The notes under the pieces are model-generated. The model made no database searches, was not told where the DNA came from, and saw nothing but the letters and a program-made list of their open reading frames with translations. Position numbers and translations under genes: made by a program. From Tetraselmis striata (lineage: Eukaryota > Chlorophyta > Chlorodendrophyceae > Chlorodendrales > Chlorodendraceae), in assembly GCA_006384855.1 (NCBI GenBank), contig VCJN01001789.1, positions 62,001 through 126,000 on the forward strand: a stretch of 64,000 bases of DNA. The letters run 5' to 3'. This document shows positions 10,472 through 21,850 of the stretch, piece after piece. The stretch's first letter is position 1. Each line of letters opens with the position of its first letter.

Positions 10472-12579
10472 CTGGAAATCTACAACAGCAAAATCACGTT
10501 TGTTGCTGAATTCAATCGTTTAATAGCCGAATCCCAGTCGGATCACTATGGTAATTGTAGCTGTTCGTGTCGCCGTGAACGGTAGCGATTGTAGTGACAA
10601 CTGATGGGCTCTGAGCCGTGCTGCCAGGAGAGGGGATTTGTGTGTGTGTCTGTGTGGGGGGGGGGGGGGGGGGGGGATGAGGGGGGTGTCCCTGCTGCTG
10701 CCGCGGCTGTCGTCTCTGACCGTCCGCCGCTGGTGCCGCAGATCGAGCAGCGCGTGCGGCGGCACCGCGTGGCCAAGCAGGTGCCGCAGCAGGACGAGGA
10801 GGCCATCCGGCTGCACAAGCGATACGAGGTGCCTCCCCCCCCCCCCCCCCCCCCCGAACGCACCCCCGGCTTCAGCTGGAGGCAGTGCCGGCAACCCACC
10901 CGAACTGAAATCCGGTCTCGCTTTGGGCTAAGTCCACTCTTACAGTGTTAACCACGCTTTCGATACGCTATACATCATTGTTTGACACCCCTATGTCCCC
11001 CCTTCCCCCCACCGCAACCACCACTATCACCTTGCTTCCCCGCCTGTTCGGCCGCAGGCGCTCCTGCGCGAGCGCAACCAGGGGCGGCGGGCAGCGGAGC
11101 GCGGCGCCGCGGCGCGCCTCCACGCACGGCGCCAGGCGGAGATCTCCTTTGCCAACCTGCGCCACAAGCACACCGCGCTCGCCGGCATCGCGCCCTCCGC
11201 GGAGCCGCACCACTTCTCCCTGCCGCCCGCCGACTCGCAGCGCATGGTACCCCCCCCCCCCCCCCCCCCCCTTCCTTTTGTTGGCAGCCCCATGATGACT
11301 GCTCGCGTCGCGCCATCGAGCGAAAAATCGCCCCTGCAGACGGTGCTTATTCATATCATCATCCATCTGCCATTAATCCCCATTAATCAGCATATGCATA
11401 CCTTCACCTGTGATGTATAACAGTGTTCGGGTGTTGTGTTTGGTCTGTATTGTCCTGGCGTACCACGGGTGCCGAGTCACTTTTAAGAACCGTTTCTACA
11501 CGAGTCTCAAATTGTATAGGTTGCACGCAGCCTATAAAATGATTTCCTGTAGTTTCGGCATAGTCCCGTCTCCGTTAGCCAGAGTGGCAGGCAGGGCAGG
11601 TTATTATTCAGTGTTCTCATGACCGCGCCAGCACCCATAGCATGACTGTCTAACTGTACATCCCCCTCACCCCCCCCCCCCCCCCCCTCCCCCCCTCTCT
11701 TGCGCGTGTGTGAGTTTGGAGTACCACGGCGTTTCCCACAAATGGCGCTCGCGCATGAAAGGAAGTGCGCGAATGCCGTACTGCCGCACATATATCCCCC
11801 AAATACAACAAAATGCTGCCGTATTGCCAAGTGAATGCAGCAAAGCCGGATTAACCTCGATGTCGCGTCGATGGTAGGGTGACCAACCTCACTGCCGTGT
11901 GCGTCTGGATTCATGCAGCGGCATGCCCTTTCGCATAGCGGGGAAATCATGCCCTGCACGGTGGCATCCGTACGTGAGGTGCACGTCTATACATGCATAG
12001 ATGCTCACACGGGGTGAACGGTGGCAGTCTCGCCCTTTCCCCCTGCATTGGCGCACCGTCTCCCCTCCGAGGCGGGGCCCGCATCAAACGTAACCATAAC
12101 ATTTAATCGGTGCGGCGGGTCGAAAAACTGGCAACATGTCGGGAGATTCGCTAAATATTCGTTGTATATTCTGATATATTTCTATATAACTATACTTTCC
12201 TCTCTTCGCGAGTGGGAGAGGGGTCAAAAACGATACTGTAGTAACCGCACTTTGATAGTAACCGCCCCAAAGTGCGGTTACGGATTTTATTATTGTTTAC
12301 ATGAGCTAGCAACGGGTTTTATTCCCGTTCGGTATTATGCATGCGAATGTTACGTATATCATCTGACCCGCTGTGCTTTGCCAGGCGCGCGCCCGGGCGG
12401 GGCACGCGGCCTCGCTGGCGCAGGAGCGCGCGGGGATGCACTGGTGGAAGCACCTCGCGGCGCTGAACGGCACCGCGGAGGCGGTGGACGACAGCTGGAC
12501 CATCTGGGACGAGGTGGACAACAGCCGCGTGGCGCGCTGGGCGCGCGTGCTGCACGAGGAGGAGCTGCGCCGCGACTGA
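6574..12579 (+). CDS. IQCB1: IQCB1/nephrocystin-5-like IQ-motif ciliary protein
   Basis: Homologue of NPHP5/IQCB1, a calmodulin-binding protein of the ciliary transition zone that works with CEP290 and the BBSome. Exons: 6574-6627, 6791-6838, 7625-7756, 8267-8434, 9824-10045, 10742-10828, 11058-11246, 12385-12579; 364 aa, all phase-0 joins. IQ motifs lie at residues 17-27 (IQAQYRSHQAR, made by joining exons 1 and 2), 40-50 (IQARVRGWLAR), 109-119 (IQAAWKGHRQR) and 139 on. The C-terminal part follows the human protein segment by segment: a HYLRTMPAAELERY block before the third IQ, an LLMTEARRAQLLAQ block, and a MHWWKHL block resembling human PWWKKL near the end. The first intron needs a GC donor to keep the IQ motif. 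Animal IQCB1 has ~290 further N-terminal residues; here they are absent or in unseen upstream exons. Confidence 0.82.
7211..7378 (+). repeat. MITE family A, copy 1 (168 bp)
   Basis: Starts with GGGTGCCGACGCC and ends with GCGCCGGCACCC, imperfect inverted ends. The inside shares with other copies the blocks GCATGCAACC, CTACATCTGACCTCTAGCAG and GGGGCAGGTTCTTATTCGC. Sits in intron 2 of the IQCB1-like gene. No coding capacity, so it would depend on another element's transposase. Confidence 0.75.
8625..8655. repeat. (AT)n microsatellite
   Basis: TATATA-rich tract abutting MITE family A copy 2. The open frame over it is a microsatellite artefact. Confidence 0.8.
8656..8814 (+). repeat. MITE family A, copy 2 (159 bp)
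   Basis: Left end GATGCCAACTCGCCTATGAG is decayed; right end is TGTCGGCACCC. Shares TTTGACCTCTGGCAGGCAGG and GGGTTCCTATCCGC with the other copies. Sits in intron 4 of the IQCB1-like gene next to an AT microsatellite. Confidence 0.7.
10441..10472. repeat. (TG)n microsatellite
   Basis: Run of GT dinucleotides inside intron 5 of the IQCB1-like gene. Confidence 0.9.
11467..11636 (+). repeat. MITE family A, copy 3 (170 bp)
   Basis: GGGTGCCGAGTCAC at the left and GCGCCAGCACCC at the right. Inside, CTCAAATTGTATAGGTTGCA and GGCAGGCAGGGCAGGTTATT align with copies 1 and 8. Sits in intron 7 of the IQCB1-like gene. Confidence 0.75.
12241..12281. repeat. Perfect 13-bp inverted repeat (hairpin)
   Basis: GTAACCGCACTTT at 12241 and its exact complement AAAGTGCGGTTAC ending at 12281, with a 15-nt loop that repeats GTAACCGC. 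Lies in intron 7 of the IQCB1-like gene, just after a partial family B repeat. Confidence 0.8.
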
Positions 12580-13072
12580 GGCAGCGGCCCGGCGGTCCGC
12601 TCACCGACCAACCCGACCCACCCCAACACGTCACCGCGTTGCCGTGCTTGATTGCAAAGCGGCCGTGCCACTCGTCGGTCGTAGGCTGCGCCGCCAGATG
12701 TGAGGAAATGGTGTGCGCTGCCTCGTATTCCGTGTTGCATGCCGAAAGCGACTCCTGGAAAAGGGCATCAATGAAGCCACACTCGACGGCCCCCATCCTG
12801 CCCCAGGCATTCCCGACGCAATCCCACTGGTAATGTTGACAAGTTGTCATATTACGTTGCCACCAGTCGTTTCGTGCCGCTGGGGTTTGGGGGGTGTATG
12901 TTGGTACGGTGGTCGCGCATGGTGCACTGCGACGGGTCGTGCGGGCGGTGTGGCGGCCCCACCTAGCGAGTACAAGCCGGTGCGGGTGCCGACCCGCGGT
13001 GAGAAGCGCGCCCGTGAGTCCGCCGCCCCGGGCTGTGAGAGGTCGAATGCGGACGAAGCCACCTTACTGAAC
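12580..13072. other. Intergenic region after IQCB1-like gene
   Basis: No gene recognised. Contains ordinary mixed-composition DNA; the open frames on both strands show no family motifs. Confidence 0.4.
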
Positions 13073-13150
13073 TGCTGTAGCACCTTATGGTGGAACAACT
13101 CCATAGCGGCACCACGGCGATGAAGGTCATGGTAGGCTGCAAGGTCATGG
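13073..13150. repeat. Dispersed repeat unit P, copy 1
   Basis: About 78 bp beginning GCTGTAGCACCTTATGGTGG, nearly identical to 13647-13722. Within it the phrase AAGGTCATGGTAGGCTG is itself repeated in tandem. Copy 2 follows directly on the end of unit Q copy 1. Confidence 0.75.
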
Positions 13151-13272
13151 TAGGCTGGTAGGCGCTCGGTTGTCAAGTCTCTTGACTTCAGGAGTTAAGA
13201 GACTAGCAACTGCCAAGAGGGGTGGCAGGTTGTAAGGATTAGCAGCGACTAGCAGGAAGCAGCGCCCTACGG

Positions 13273-13646
13273 GATGGAGAAGTCGCCGTCGGCCTCGAAG
13301 CCCTCGAAGCCGGGAAACGCGCCAAAGGCGCCGCCGCCAAACACTGCGGCACCCGCAGCGACACGCAGACGGGGCGCTGCAGTCAGTACACGTGAGGGAT
13401 CGTGTACCGTAACAACCACGCGTTGGGCTCGCTGTTGCAAATTTATCATTTTGTAGTGCTGTTGAAGAGGAAAGAACTACATCTATCTGGTAGCCGATCG
13501 GAATACGTATGAAGAAAAGAGACCCGAATCCCGGGTGTCTCGATGGTGAAAAACAGTTCGTGTCTATGTGTCCCGCGCGAATCCAAGTATAATCGTCACA
13601 ATACATACCGCGTCCATGTCGAAAACAATTGATGATGTTTTCTTCT
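13273..13646. repeat. Duplicated block Q, copy 1
   Basis: About 370 bp nearly identical to 14582-14962. On the minus strand both copies keep the same frame, with the phrase GGGAFGAFPGFEGFEADGDF, and both have TATCTGGTAGCCGATCGGAA and GTATGAAGAAAAGAGACCCG. The coding frame is conserved more strictly than the rest, which suggests duplication of the 3' part of a real minus-strand gene. In this copy a stop follows directly after FSIP. Confidence 0.75.
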
Positions 13647-13722
13647 GTAGCACCTTATGATGGAACAACTCCATAGCGGCGCCATGGCCATTCCGGTCGT
13701 GGTGGTAGGCTGCAAGGCGCCC
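13647..13722. repeat. Dispersed repeat unit P, copy 2
   Basis: Second copy of the 13073-13150 repeat (CTGTAGCACCTTATGATGGA), directly following block Q copy 1. Confidence 0.75.
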
Positions 13723-13729
13723 AAGTCGA

Positions 13730-13777
13730 GGCGCCTACTTGTCATAAGGGTTCTTTTCCGGGTTTGCGCCGGCACCC
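13730..13777 (-). repeat. MITE family A, fragment
   Basis: Minus-strand fragment containing the terminus GCGCCGGCACCCG preceded by CATAAGGGTTCTT, the same end seen in copy 6. The remainder is missing. Confidence 0.5.
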
Positions 13778-14521
13778 GAACGGCATTTCCGTTCCTCCGG
13801 CGCATATTTATTGTAGCAGTGTACACCGACACTGGTGTCGAGCTACTATACAACCACAACCACTACTACTACTACTACTAAGACTTCTGCTGCTGATGGG
13901 AATATCACTGCTGCGGCATAACCAATAACAAGGCGGAACCGCGTCCGATGTGCTTGTTTTCCGCCGTCATCAGCCCTGACACATGGCGCGTCGTTGCTAG
14001 TGAATGGCGGCGGCACCGTGAGGTGTCAAACGGGAACATACGAGCCTCCTCTGGACTCCCTGGCTAATTGCACCGCGTGCCGGCAGCGACCCACAGGGAG
14101 AGGTGCTCCTGGCCGAGGCGGCGGAGGGAGAGGGGGGAGGGGGGGGGGGGGGGGGGGGGACTTTTGGCCGCGTTGCTGAATGGACAAACGCGCCGGGTAC
14201 GCAGCAGGATTGCAGTGGTATTTACATGCAACAGGATGGACTGTTTAGGGGAGCGCCACCGAGGAGGCACACCCCCTTCCAACCCCCCAGCGCATCGTCA
14301 ACGGCGGCGAATTTGTTTCAACTATTTAGTTCCAACGGCGACCCCCGACTAGCAGGTGCCCGGTCCTGCCTCGCGCCCCGGGGCCGGTAGCTTGTCGCAG
14401 GTGAGCGTCGCTGCGGTGTCCGAGGTGCAGCACGCACAGATGCTTGGCTTCGTCTGGCTGCGTATCATTGCCGCAAAGGCGACCGACCCGCAGTCCTGGC
14501 CGGCGGGCGCGGTGCCCCTCC

Positions 14522-17500
14522 TCACGGCAAGAACCCTCCGCCGCCGCCGCCGCCGCCGAAAAAGTCTCCCATAAAGGCCGGGATGGAGAAGTCGCCGTCG
14601 GCCTCGAAGCCCTCGAAGCCGGGAAACGCGCCAAAGGCGCCGCCGCCAAACACTGCGGCACCCGCAGCGACACGCAGACGGGCCGCCGCAGTCAGTACCT
14701 GGGAGGGATCCGATACCGTAATCACCACGCGTTGGGCTCGCTGTTGGGACTGTAGTCCCATTTTGGAGTCCCGTTTCGTGGAAGAGGAAAAACTAGATCT
14801 ATCTGGTAGCCGATCGGAATACGTATGAAGAAAAGAGACCCGCATCCCGGGTCACTCGATGGTGAAAAACAGTTCGTGTTTATGTGACCCGCGCGAATCC
14901 AAGTATAAATGTTATAATACATACCGCGTCCATTCAGAAAACAATTGATGATGTTTTCTTCCGGGACAGTATAGGCTGCCGCTGCGCGCTTTGGGCTCTC
15001 TTTGGGACAAATTGCTCTCCATAACAAGGGAGCGCAAAGGTAAAAAAGGGGGGGGCTTACTCCCCGCCGGTGCGCTCTGAGGCCGCGGGACCCCTCTTGT
15101 GAGCACCCGCTCCCGCGCCGACCGGGCGAACTCGCCCCTGGCGTTACACACCTGGAAGCCAGGCCACGTCGCGTGGGGGGCCATCGCCGGGGCGTCAGGC
15201 TCGGCGGAGGTTTGCGGCGGCGCCGACAACCTACCCCGTGCTCTCCATGCCCTCACCGGCACCCCACAATAAGAAGGTGTTAAATGGCACCCCTTGATAA
15301 TGAATACCAAGCATCATCGCGGCCGCAACGCGACACCCAGGATGATTGACCACAGGGGTGCATGCGATGATGGCAACGGTACGCAGGCCGGCCCCCACCT
15401 GAAACGCCGCAAACCAGACGCCGGTGGGCATCGGCCTGCCCATGGGGTTCATGCCGGTGCCGGGCTTCATCCAAATCTGGGCAGCCCCGGCCGGCGCGGT
15501 CAGTCAGCATTTGCATGCCGGCAGTACGGTTGACGGGGGTTGCGGTCATGTCGGTCATGCCACTAGTGGACACGCTGGCGGGGTTGGCGCCAGGGGGCGA
15601 TTCGCGCGCACCTGCCCGATCATCATGCCCGGAGCCACCTGGTGCGGGAAGGGGTGGCCACATGAGACCGGATTGGACAGAAACAGATCAGCGGAGTTTG
15701 GTGTGCTTCTTAGTGTATCGTGTGCAACGTTGACGTACATCGTGATATAAGGTGTACAAGGTGATATCATTGCCGAACATTCAGCCTCAGATTTCAATCT
15801 CATTATCAGAAAAGATTTTGAGACACTGGTCACGCGTACCCATTTCAGCTCGTCGCGGAAGTTGTTGAAGTCCATGATTAGACTCTCCGAGCGGGGAATG
15901 TCGGTATCTGGTGGGGCGCGGGGCAGCCGCCAGTCGGTATTCGCGTTTGATCGAGGCGCGGAGAGCTCGCGCGCGACTGAGATCGTATCATGATCCAGGC
16001 GCCCGGCGGCAAGGCAGTGCTTTCAACCAGGCACTGGAAAGGATGCGCATCGCGGCAGTCGCCAACATGCAAAATCAGGAACCATGCTGAAGTGGCGCGT
16101 TCAAGTGGGGGGGGGGGGGGGGGGAGCTGCGGGAGCTGGGTCTAGGCCAAGGCGGCCGCCCGCACAGTCGAGGATGACAGCCGGCGTGCCGTCCTGCCAT
16201 GCGGGCGCTTGGTATATGGCTCCCTCCAGCCCCAGCGTCCCGGAGACGCCCTCGGACCTGATGCCGTCCGCGCACCGCGGGGATGATGCCCGACCTCAGT
16301 CGCTCTCGGTGCGGACTCACAAGTAGGCACATGCACACTTGGCGCGGCGCATGCCACAATCGCCCGCGCTGGATGCCGCGGCAAATAACACCGCCCGTGC
16401 GTGCGGAGGGAATGATTGGAGTCAGTGGCTGCGGAGGGCCTGCGGAGGGCTGCGAGCCGGCCGCACCAGTCCAGGTCCGCCGCATTTGGCGTGAGGATGT
16501 TCAACGCGCGGGTGGGGTAGCCGCGCTCCAGGTCCAGGAAGCACTTGCCGCTCCAGCCGCCCGCGAGCATCGGCGACCTGCCGCGGTCCGCTGCCTCGGA
16601 GTTGCCGATCACGCAGCCTGCGGGGGCGCAGTCACCCCGTCGCACCATGGTCAGTGCCACGTCCTAATCACCATGCCCGCGGAGCAGTTTGGACAAGGCG
16701 CGTGAAAGGAGCGCCTCAGCGTCATATTGCCCAATTGCTACAAGTATCGGTCTGAAACCTTCACTGTCTATGGGGCTTTCATTCGATCTCTGTGGAGTCA
16801 AAAGCTGGACATTACATTGCGGTGCAGGAGGGGGGTGCTGAGGGGGGGGGGGGGGGGGGGTGCATGAGAGGGGAGGAGCGCGGCGGGTGGGTGCTGCTCA
16901 CCAGTAGTGCAACCCGCCAGCATGCCCCGGCTGCTGCTCCCAACCGGTTGTGGGTAAGTCCCGCTCGCAAACTGTTGGGGGGGGCATGCCATTGCACAAT
17001 CCGTTTGCATGGCCCGGATGGCCGCATGTGTGCGGAAGGCGCCGATCTGAGCGTTTATAAGTATAAGGAGGATGATAATGGTGCGCCGCTAGCGTTGATT
17101 CATGCCCGCTATAAGCACATCCTGCTGCAAATATATCAGAGATGCAATATGCTGCCATGAGCTATCAAGTGGTACTATCATTCCAGTGAATGCACGAGCT
17201 GCGGCAACATCGCCAAGCGGTGCTGCGATGCACAAATGACAGACTGACAACTGCGCTCTGGATATGATATTTGGGCGAATTAGAGGGTCGTGGCGATTCC
17301 GCTCTTACCTGCTGCACCACTTCTTCATCTGGGACCGTGGCGAGGAACCTGCACAGCTCCCCGAAGTCGTTGAACTGCGGCGGGAGCTCGAACGGGGTGC
17401 AGGAGCCTGGTGGCCAGTTCGGCAAACGAAGTACACACTCGCTGGGTCAACAAATATGCCTGTCACAACTTGGATTATGAAAAAGTAAGACGCCCGTGAA

Positions 17501-18029
17501 GTAACTGCAGAGGTGTGCTGCTATCAGTGAATGTACGTTACCGACACTGAGTCGAACAAATTCGGCCGACAATCGGACTCCGTTTTGAGTACTGTTGTTA
17601 AAGTAGCAAGCATTTCGAATGTTACACCTCACAAGGTGCTGTCTTAACTGATAATGGACCTCTTTTGGCGGATCTCATTTGCTGTGAGAAACCAAGCCGA
17701 TCCGCAGCAGCTATATATTTCGTTTCACGTTCGAGGTAAACAGTTCATAAGGCGGCATTATCTTATTTGTATGCATCTTCCGGCGAGCCATTTTCGGAAT
17801 TCGGGACAAAATCGATGTGACAGCGACGCCGGCGGAGACAACGCTCGCGTGCTAAGGCTCGAGGCTTCGGAATAGATTGAGCCGGCGCGATCCTGGGGGA
17901 GTTGTTGCACTTGCCGCTCTGGGCCGTCACGATAGATAGGGCCGACATCGCGAGCACGGCGACGACAATATAGCAGCGCCGCATCCCGCTTGCCGACGGG
18001 CTCCGCCGCCGACTTGATTCGTCTGCCAT
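14522..18029 (-). CDS. Unrecognised multi-exon gene, probable secreted or ER protein (tentative)
   Basis: Not recognised. A minus-strand ATG at 18029 opens a frame with a signal-peptide-like stretch (RRCYIVVAVLAMSALSIVTA). Further downstream on the same strand are exon-like pieces bounded by plausible splice sites: around 17,330-17,420 (PPQFNDFGELCRFLATVPDE), 16,480-16,650 (GWSGKCFLDLERGYPTRALN), 16,150-16,290 (GTLGLEGAIYQAPAWQDGTP), 15,835-15,875 (MDFNNFRDELKW), 15,390-15,480 (WMKPGTGMNPMGRPMPTGVW), and the glycine-rich tail at 14,522-14,750 that is duplicated in block Q. I could not join them with certainty, and they may belong to more than one gene. Treat the span as a region with coding character, not a finished model. 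Confidence 0.3.
14582..14962. repeat. Duplicated block Q, copy 2
   Basis: Partner of 13273-13646. Here the minus-strand frame continues past FSIP to a glycine run and stop at about 14522, so this copy looks like the fuller one. An added segment (GGACTGTAGTCCCATTTTGG) separates it from copy 1 near 14747-14768. Confidence 0.75.
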
Positions 18030-20789
18030 GATTACCTGTCGATCGCACCGCAGCAGTCCCGGTGGGCAAGCTCTCGTCAGTTTTGCTTCTCAGTTTTCAC
18101 TCCGCTCGCCTGATTCGATTGACAATGAATAACACGGGTTTCAATTCATGTAGTCGCCGTGCTATACTACTAGCGAGGATCGGCCAGTCGATGGCAATGC
18201 CGCTATTTCATTATATATCGTGGACTGTCCACGGTCCTCTGGAGGGCAGACTGCAGCGTGGAAAATAAGCATGTGGACAGCAGCGCAGGCAACAGTCTGG
18301 AATTCTCTGCATTCCGCGATGGGCCACAGCACGACGTCCGCACTGTATCTACTAAGCCGTATTGAGTACATGCTATGTTGCGAGCAAAATACTCGGCGGT
18401 CACTGCGGCGATTCTATAGCCTCATTGAAAGGTCGTAGCAGACACACTGAAAAAGATATAATTATAGTATAATATTATGTATGCTGCGCGCACATATGAG
18501 CGCCCGCACCCCCCCCCCCCCCGCCCTGCCCACACACACGGACATGAGACACAGCGAGCAAACGCGAGATGACTGATAATTGACTGCTATGATACAAAGC
18601 GGAGCAGCATCGCAACCCGTAATCAAATTCCGAGTCGCACAAGCAGAGGCGGGGAGGTTGACCTCTACACCGCGAGGTTCAACTATACGCCGCGAAGACA
18701 AACTCGATGAAGACGAGCTGTCCTGCTGTAGTGTCTTGCAGCGTGTGTGTGTGGGAGGGGTGGGGTATGTCGAACTAGCCCGTCGATTCTATATCCCCTG
18801 GATGTATTACGGCAGCCAACGATTCCGACGGATGGTCGCCGAGCCGCGGGGATTGGCTGTGGCGGAGACGAGCGCTATGGACAGATAGTGGCAGCCGTGC
18901 AGAAGTGGCAATATATGCAATTGCGGTGCGGCCATGCTGCTGCGATGTTTCCACTGCTTCATCTAGTCAGAAGGCGGTCAGCTGGTGGCCAGATGTAGCC
19001 TCCCCGTGCCGCGCAAACGGGGAGGAAAAGCCACACTACGAGGACAGTGGGGATTCGCATCGGCCAGTCCAACATGGAGTACTATGCAGCTTTCTAATAT
19101 ATACGAGTTCGACACGTGACACACGCGTAGCTATTGAAAACCATATAGTATAACTTCCTCGGTACAGTGGACAGCATGGATTAACAGTTTTACAGCGCAC
19201 GCGGGCAGCCGATTCCGTCATATCCCTTATTTACATTGCGGTCTACGCACATGTTAAGCTGTCATCGTTTTACGCCACGCGCGGCGTGCTGGCCTGCTGG
19301 GAAATATGAAAGCAGTCATCCTGTATGCATAACACATCGTAATCGACAAAGCCTCCCGAATTAACGCCCAGGCGGATGAAAAATTACAAGTTATGATAAT
19401 CGTCGTCTGTACGGTTCCTAGGCAGAGACGGTGATTTCATTTCAGTAATGAGTCCCTATTTCAGTGAATTTCGTTTTTTGAATTGAATTTCTGAAACGTT
19501 TTCATTTTTTTCCATTTCTATGTGTACATTATATGTATATACAATCAACCCATGACTTGCGCACCATTGCACTAAGGCCACAAATTGTCCACAGTCCTGA
19601 GCCGTTTGCCCTTGAGCTCAACGATGACCCAGCGTCCCTATCGTCATGAGATGTTGAGCACTCATCCGAGGCGGCCGGAGGATAACATTAGCGATGCTTT
19701 GCGTGATGGAAGGCGCGGGAAGTTTCAACTATGACTTGTAAAGTCATAATTGATCTATATGCGTTCGGCATGTCCCGGCGAGGCAGCTCGCTATGTCGGG
19801 GATCGTTTTCAAGTGATTTCCATTAATTCACTCACTAAAACTCAGTGGATTTGCGAATTTGAACTTTTTAATTTTAAAAGGTTGAACCCGCCACATATAT
19901 TTTGCCAAACACGACACTAAGCCGACGGGCCGAATGTTGACGCATGTGCACGCATGCGTTGATACACTGGCAACCCGTAGTCGGCAACACGTGTTCCCGG
20001 ACGCGTGCGTGTACGGCGGAGGCGCCGCCCGGATTGCGAAACGCCGCAAGGCGTGGAGAAACGCCGCGGCCTCTTCTGAATGGACTGTTGTATAAATACC
20101 GCGCGGGCTCGACGAGAGCTACTGCACCATCGAGAATCATTATGTTTTGGAGGCCTCGCACTGTACAATGAGGTACGGACGACTGTTTAAATACTAGGAT
20201 GACTGCCTCCAAAACTTTAAATACTGCGGACTTAAATCCTATGGGCACCTCAATTAGTGCATGTTATGGTGCATCTATAGCTGTAGTTACAGTTTAAACA
20301 CTGCTGCACACGTGTGCGTACGGCGCATAATAATGCTGATGGTTGCTACTGCCACCGCTGCTGGGTGATATTGCGAAAAGTCGGCGCGCATGCCGATGGC
20401 CGTTGTCCCCTACACGCCGAGCACCAACTCCAATAAATAATCTTTGGATGCCATAGAGAGTCAGTAGGAGGAGCTCAGGAGGAGAGCATTGTGTAACACA
20501 TTTTAAAGTATTGTTAAGGCCATCAGAGCTTTTCTGGGGGTCGAAGGCAGATCCGCCCTTTCATGGCCCTAGAGACCCGCCGCCACCTAAAACAACAAAT
20601 TAAATCTTGGCGACCTTACACATCATAAACACACATCGTGTATCACAGGAAGTCATCCAAAATTCGAAAGGGCTCTTGGTTCCTCGAGTTATTCCTGCGC
20701 CGCGAATAGGGACAACGTCCGATATTTGAGAGCGTTGATCCCATTCTCGCAAGCGCGCAGTACGCGAATGGGCTAGGCAAAAAGACCGA
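18030..20789. other. Gene-poor region
   Basis: About 2.8 kb with lower GC than the flanks and no recognised gene. Notable only for short AT-rich stretches near 19,440-19,540 and 19,800-19,880 and a small inverted repeat (TTTTGGAGGC at 20147, GCCTCCAAAA ending near 20215). Confidence 0.4.
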
Positions 20790-21815
20790 AAGCGACCTCA
20801 TGCGGCTCCTATATGGTCATGACCGTACTTGCAGTGGGAATGGCTACCGTCCACATTCCCGACGCCGCGTCGATCTGGCCGAACAAAATCCGTTCCATGC
20901 AAGTGACAAAGAAGAGTGCTCACTTCCTTTAGAAGCCGAGAATTGTTGGCATGGTCCAAGAAAGCCGCTAGCATCTTCTGCGAGCCCGACGCAGCATCAG
21001 CACGCGGGCGTCCGTATCGCTGAGGTGGCCATCGGCGGTAGCCGCTATAAAGGCGCCCCCACGCCTCGCACATCGTCGCGGCGTACCTGGCAGTCCCACG
21101 AGCATCGTTGATTACGTGATCACCGGCGAGCGAAAGAAGTTGCATTGAAGTTGCCCCGGCCAATTACGGACTCAAGCAATGGGCCAAAGAACCAAGAGTG
21201 GGGGACGGTGTTATTGGTGTCGGAGTACCTAGTGAGGCGGGACCTCGGGAGAATGTCGTTAATATGCAACCGATGAAGGCGGCATCAAAGTCATACGGAC
21301 GACGGTAGCCATGCGGCGGATGCCAGCACCCTTCAACCGAGTGGGGAAATGAAGCCTACTGCGCGCCGTGGCCACGGCATCCTCGCTCAAAGTAGCCCCT
21401 GTCACTGCCGTGGGGTTAGGATCGTCTGGGTCATGCATGAGCTCTGCCAATAAGAAATCGGCGACCACTGGTCGGCGCCGTACGTGAAGTCGGGGATCAA
21501 AAGAGACCCCCTACTTCTTAGCACCCACTCGACCGCCGCAAGGACGGTGGAATCCACCACCTCCCCGAAGGCCTCACCTCGGACGGGAGGCAATACGACG
21601 GACGAGGCCTCGGGCGGTGGTACTGGTAGTGATGTTAAATCGATTTTTACATGCACCGGACGGGTACATGCTGCCGCCGCGGAGCTATAGTTGTCACCGC
21701 CTGCTGGTACCACGGGTAGTTGCGGTAGTGTAACGGAAGTTGATGTGATATTATGAACGGCGGCTGATGATAATACTTTATCGATTAGTATAATGAGGAT
21801 TAAAAGCCACAACAA
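20790..21815 (-). pseudogene. Coding-like remnant, possibly retroelement-derived
   Basis: Several minus-strand frames of 69-137 codons overlap here. One contains ARSRLHFPTRLKGAGIRRMA, which recalls the LP-GG-G block near the end of non-LTR reverse-transcriptase proteins in algae. The match is short and from memory. The 137-codon frame starting at 21815 begins with a run of hydrophobic residues but shows no family. I take it as a decayed element fragment of unknown type. Confidence 0.25.
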
Positions 21816-21821
21816 TATGGC

Positions 21822-21850
21822 TTTAGGGTTTTAGGGTTTAGGGGTTGGGG
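21822..21850 (+). repeat. Interstitial telomere-like repeats
   Basis: CTTTAGGGTTTTAGGGTTTA followed by GGGGTTGGGG: one TTTAGGG (plant type), one TTTTAGGG (Chlamydomonas type) and degenerate units in a row. Short, internal, and directly at the start of one of two diverged direct repeats. Confidence 0.7.

Noticed and set aside
21402-21815. Minus frame opening with MLWLLILIILIDKVL as a secreted protein
   Set aside because: Hydrophobic start arises from an AT-rich stretch; the rest has no family and the region looks like decayed element DNA.
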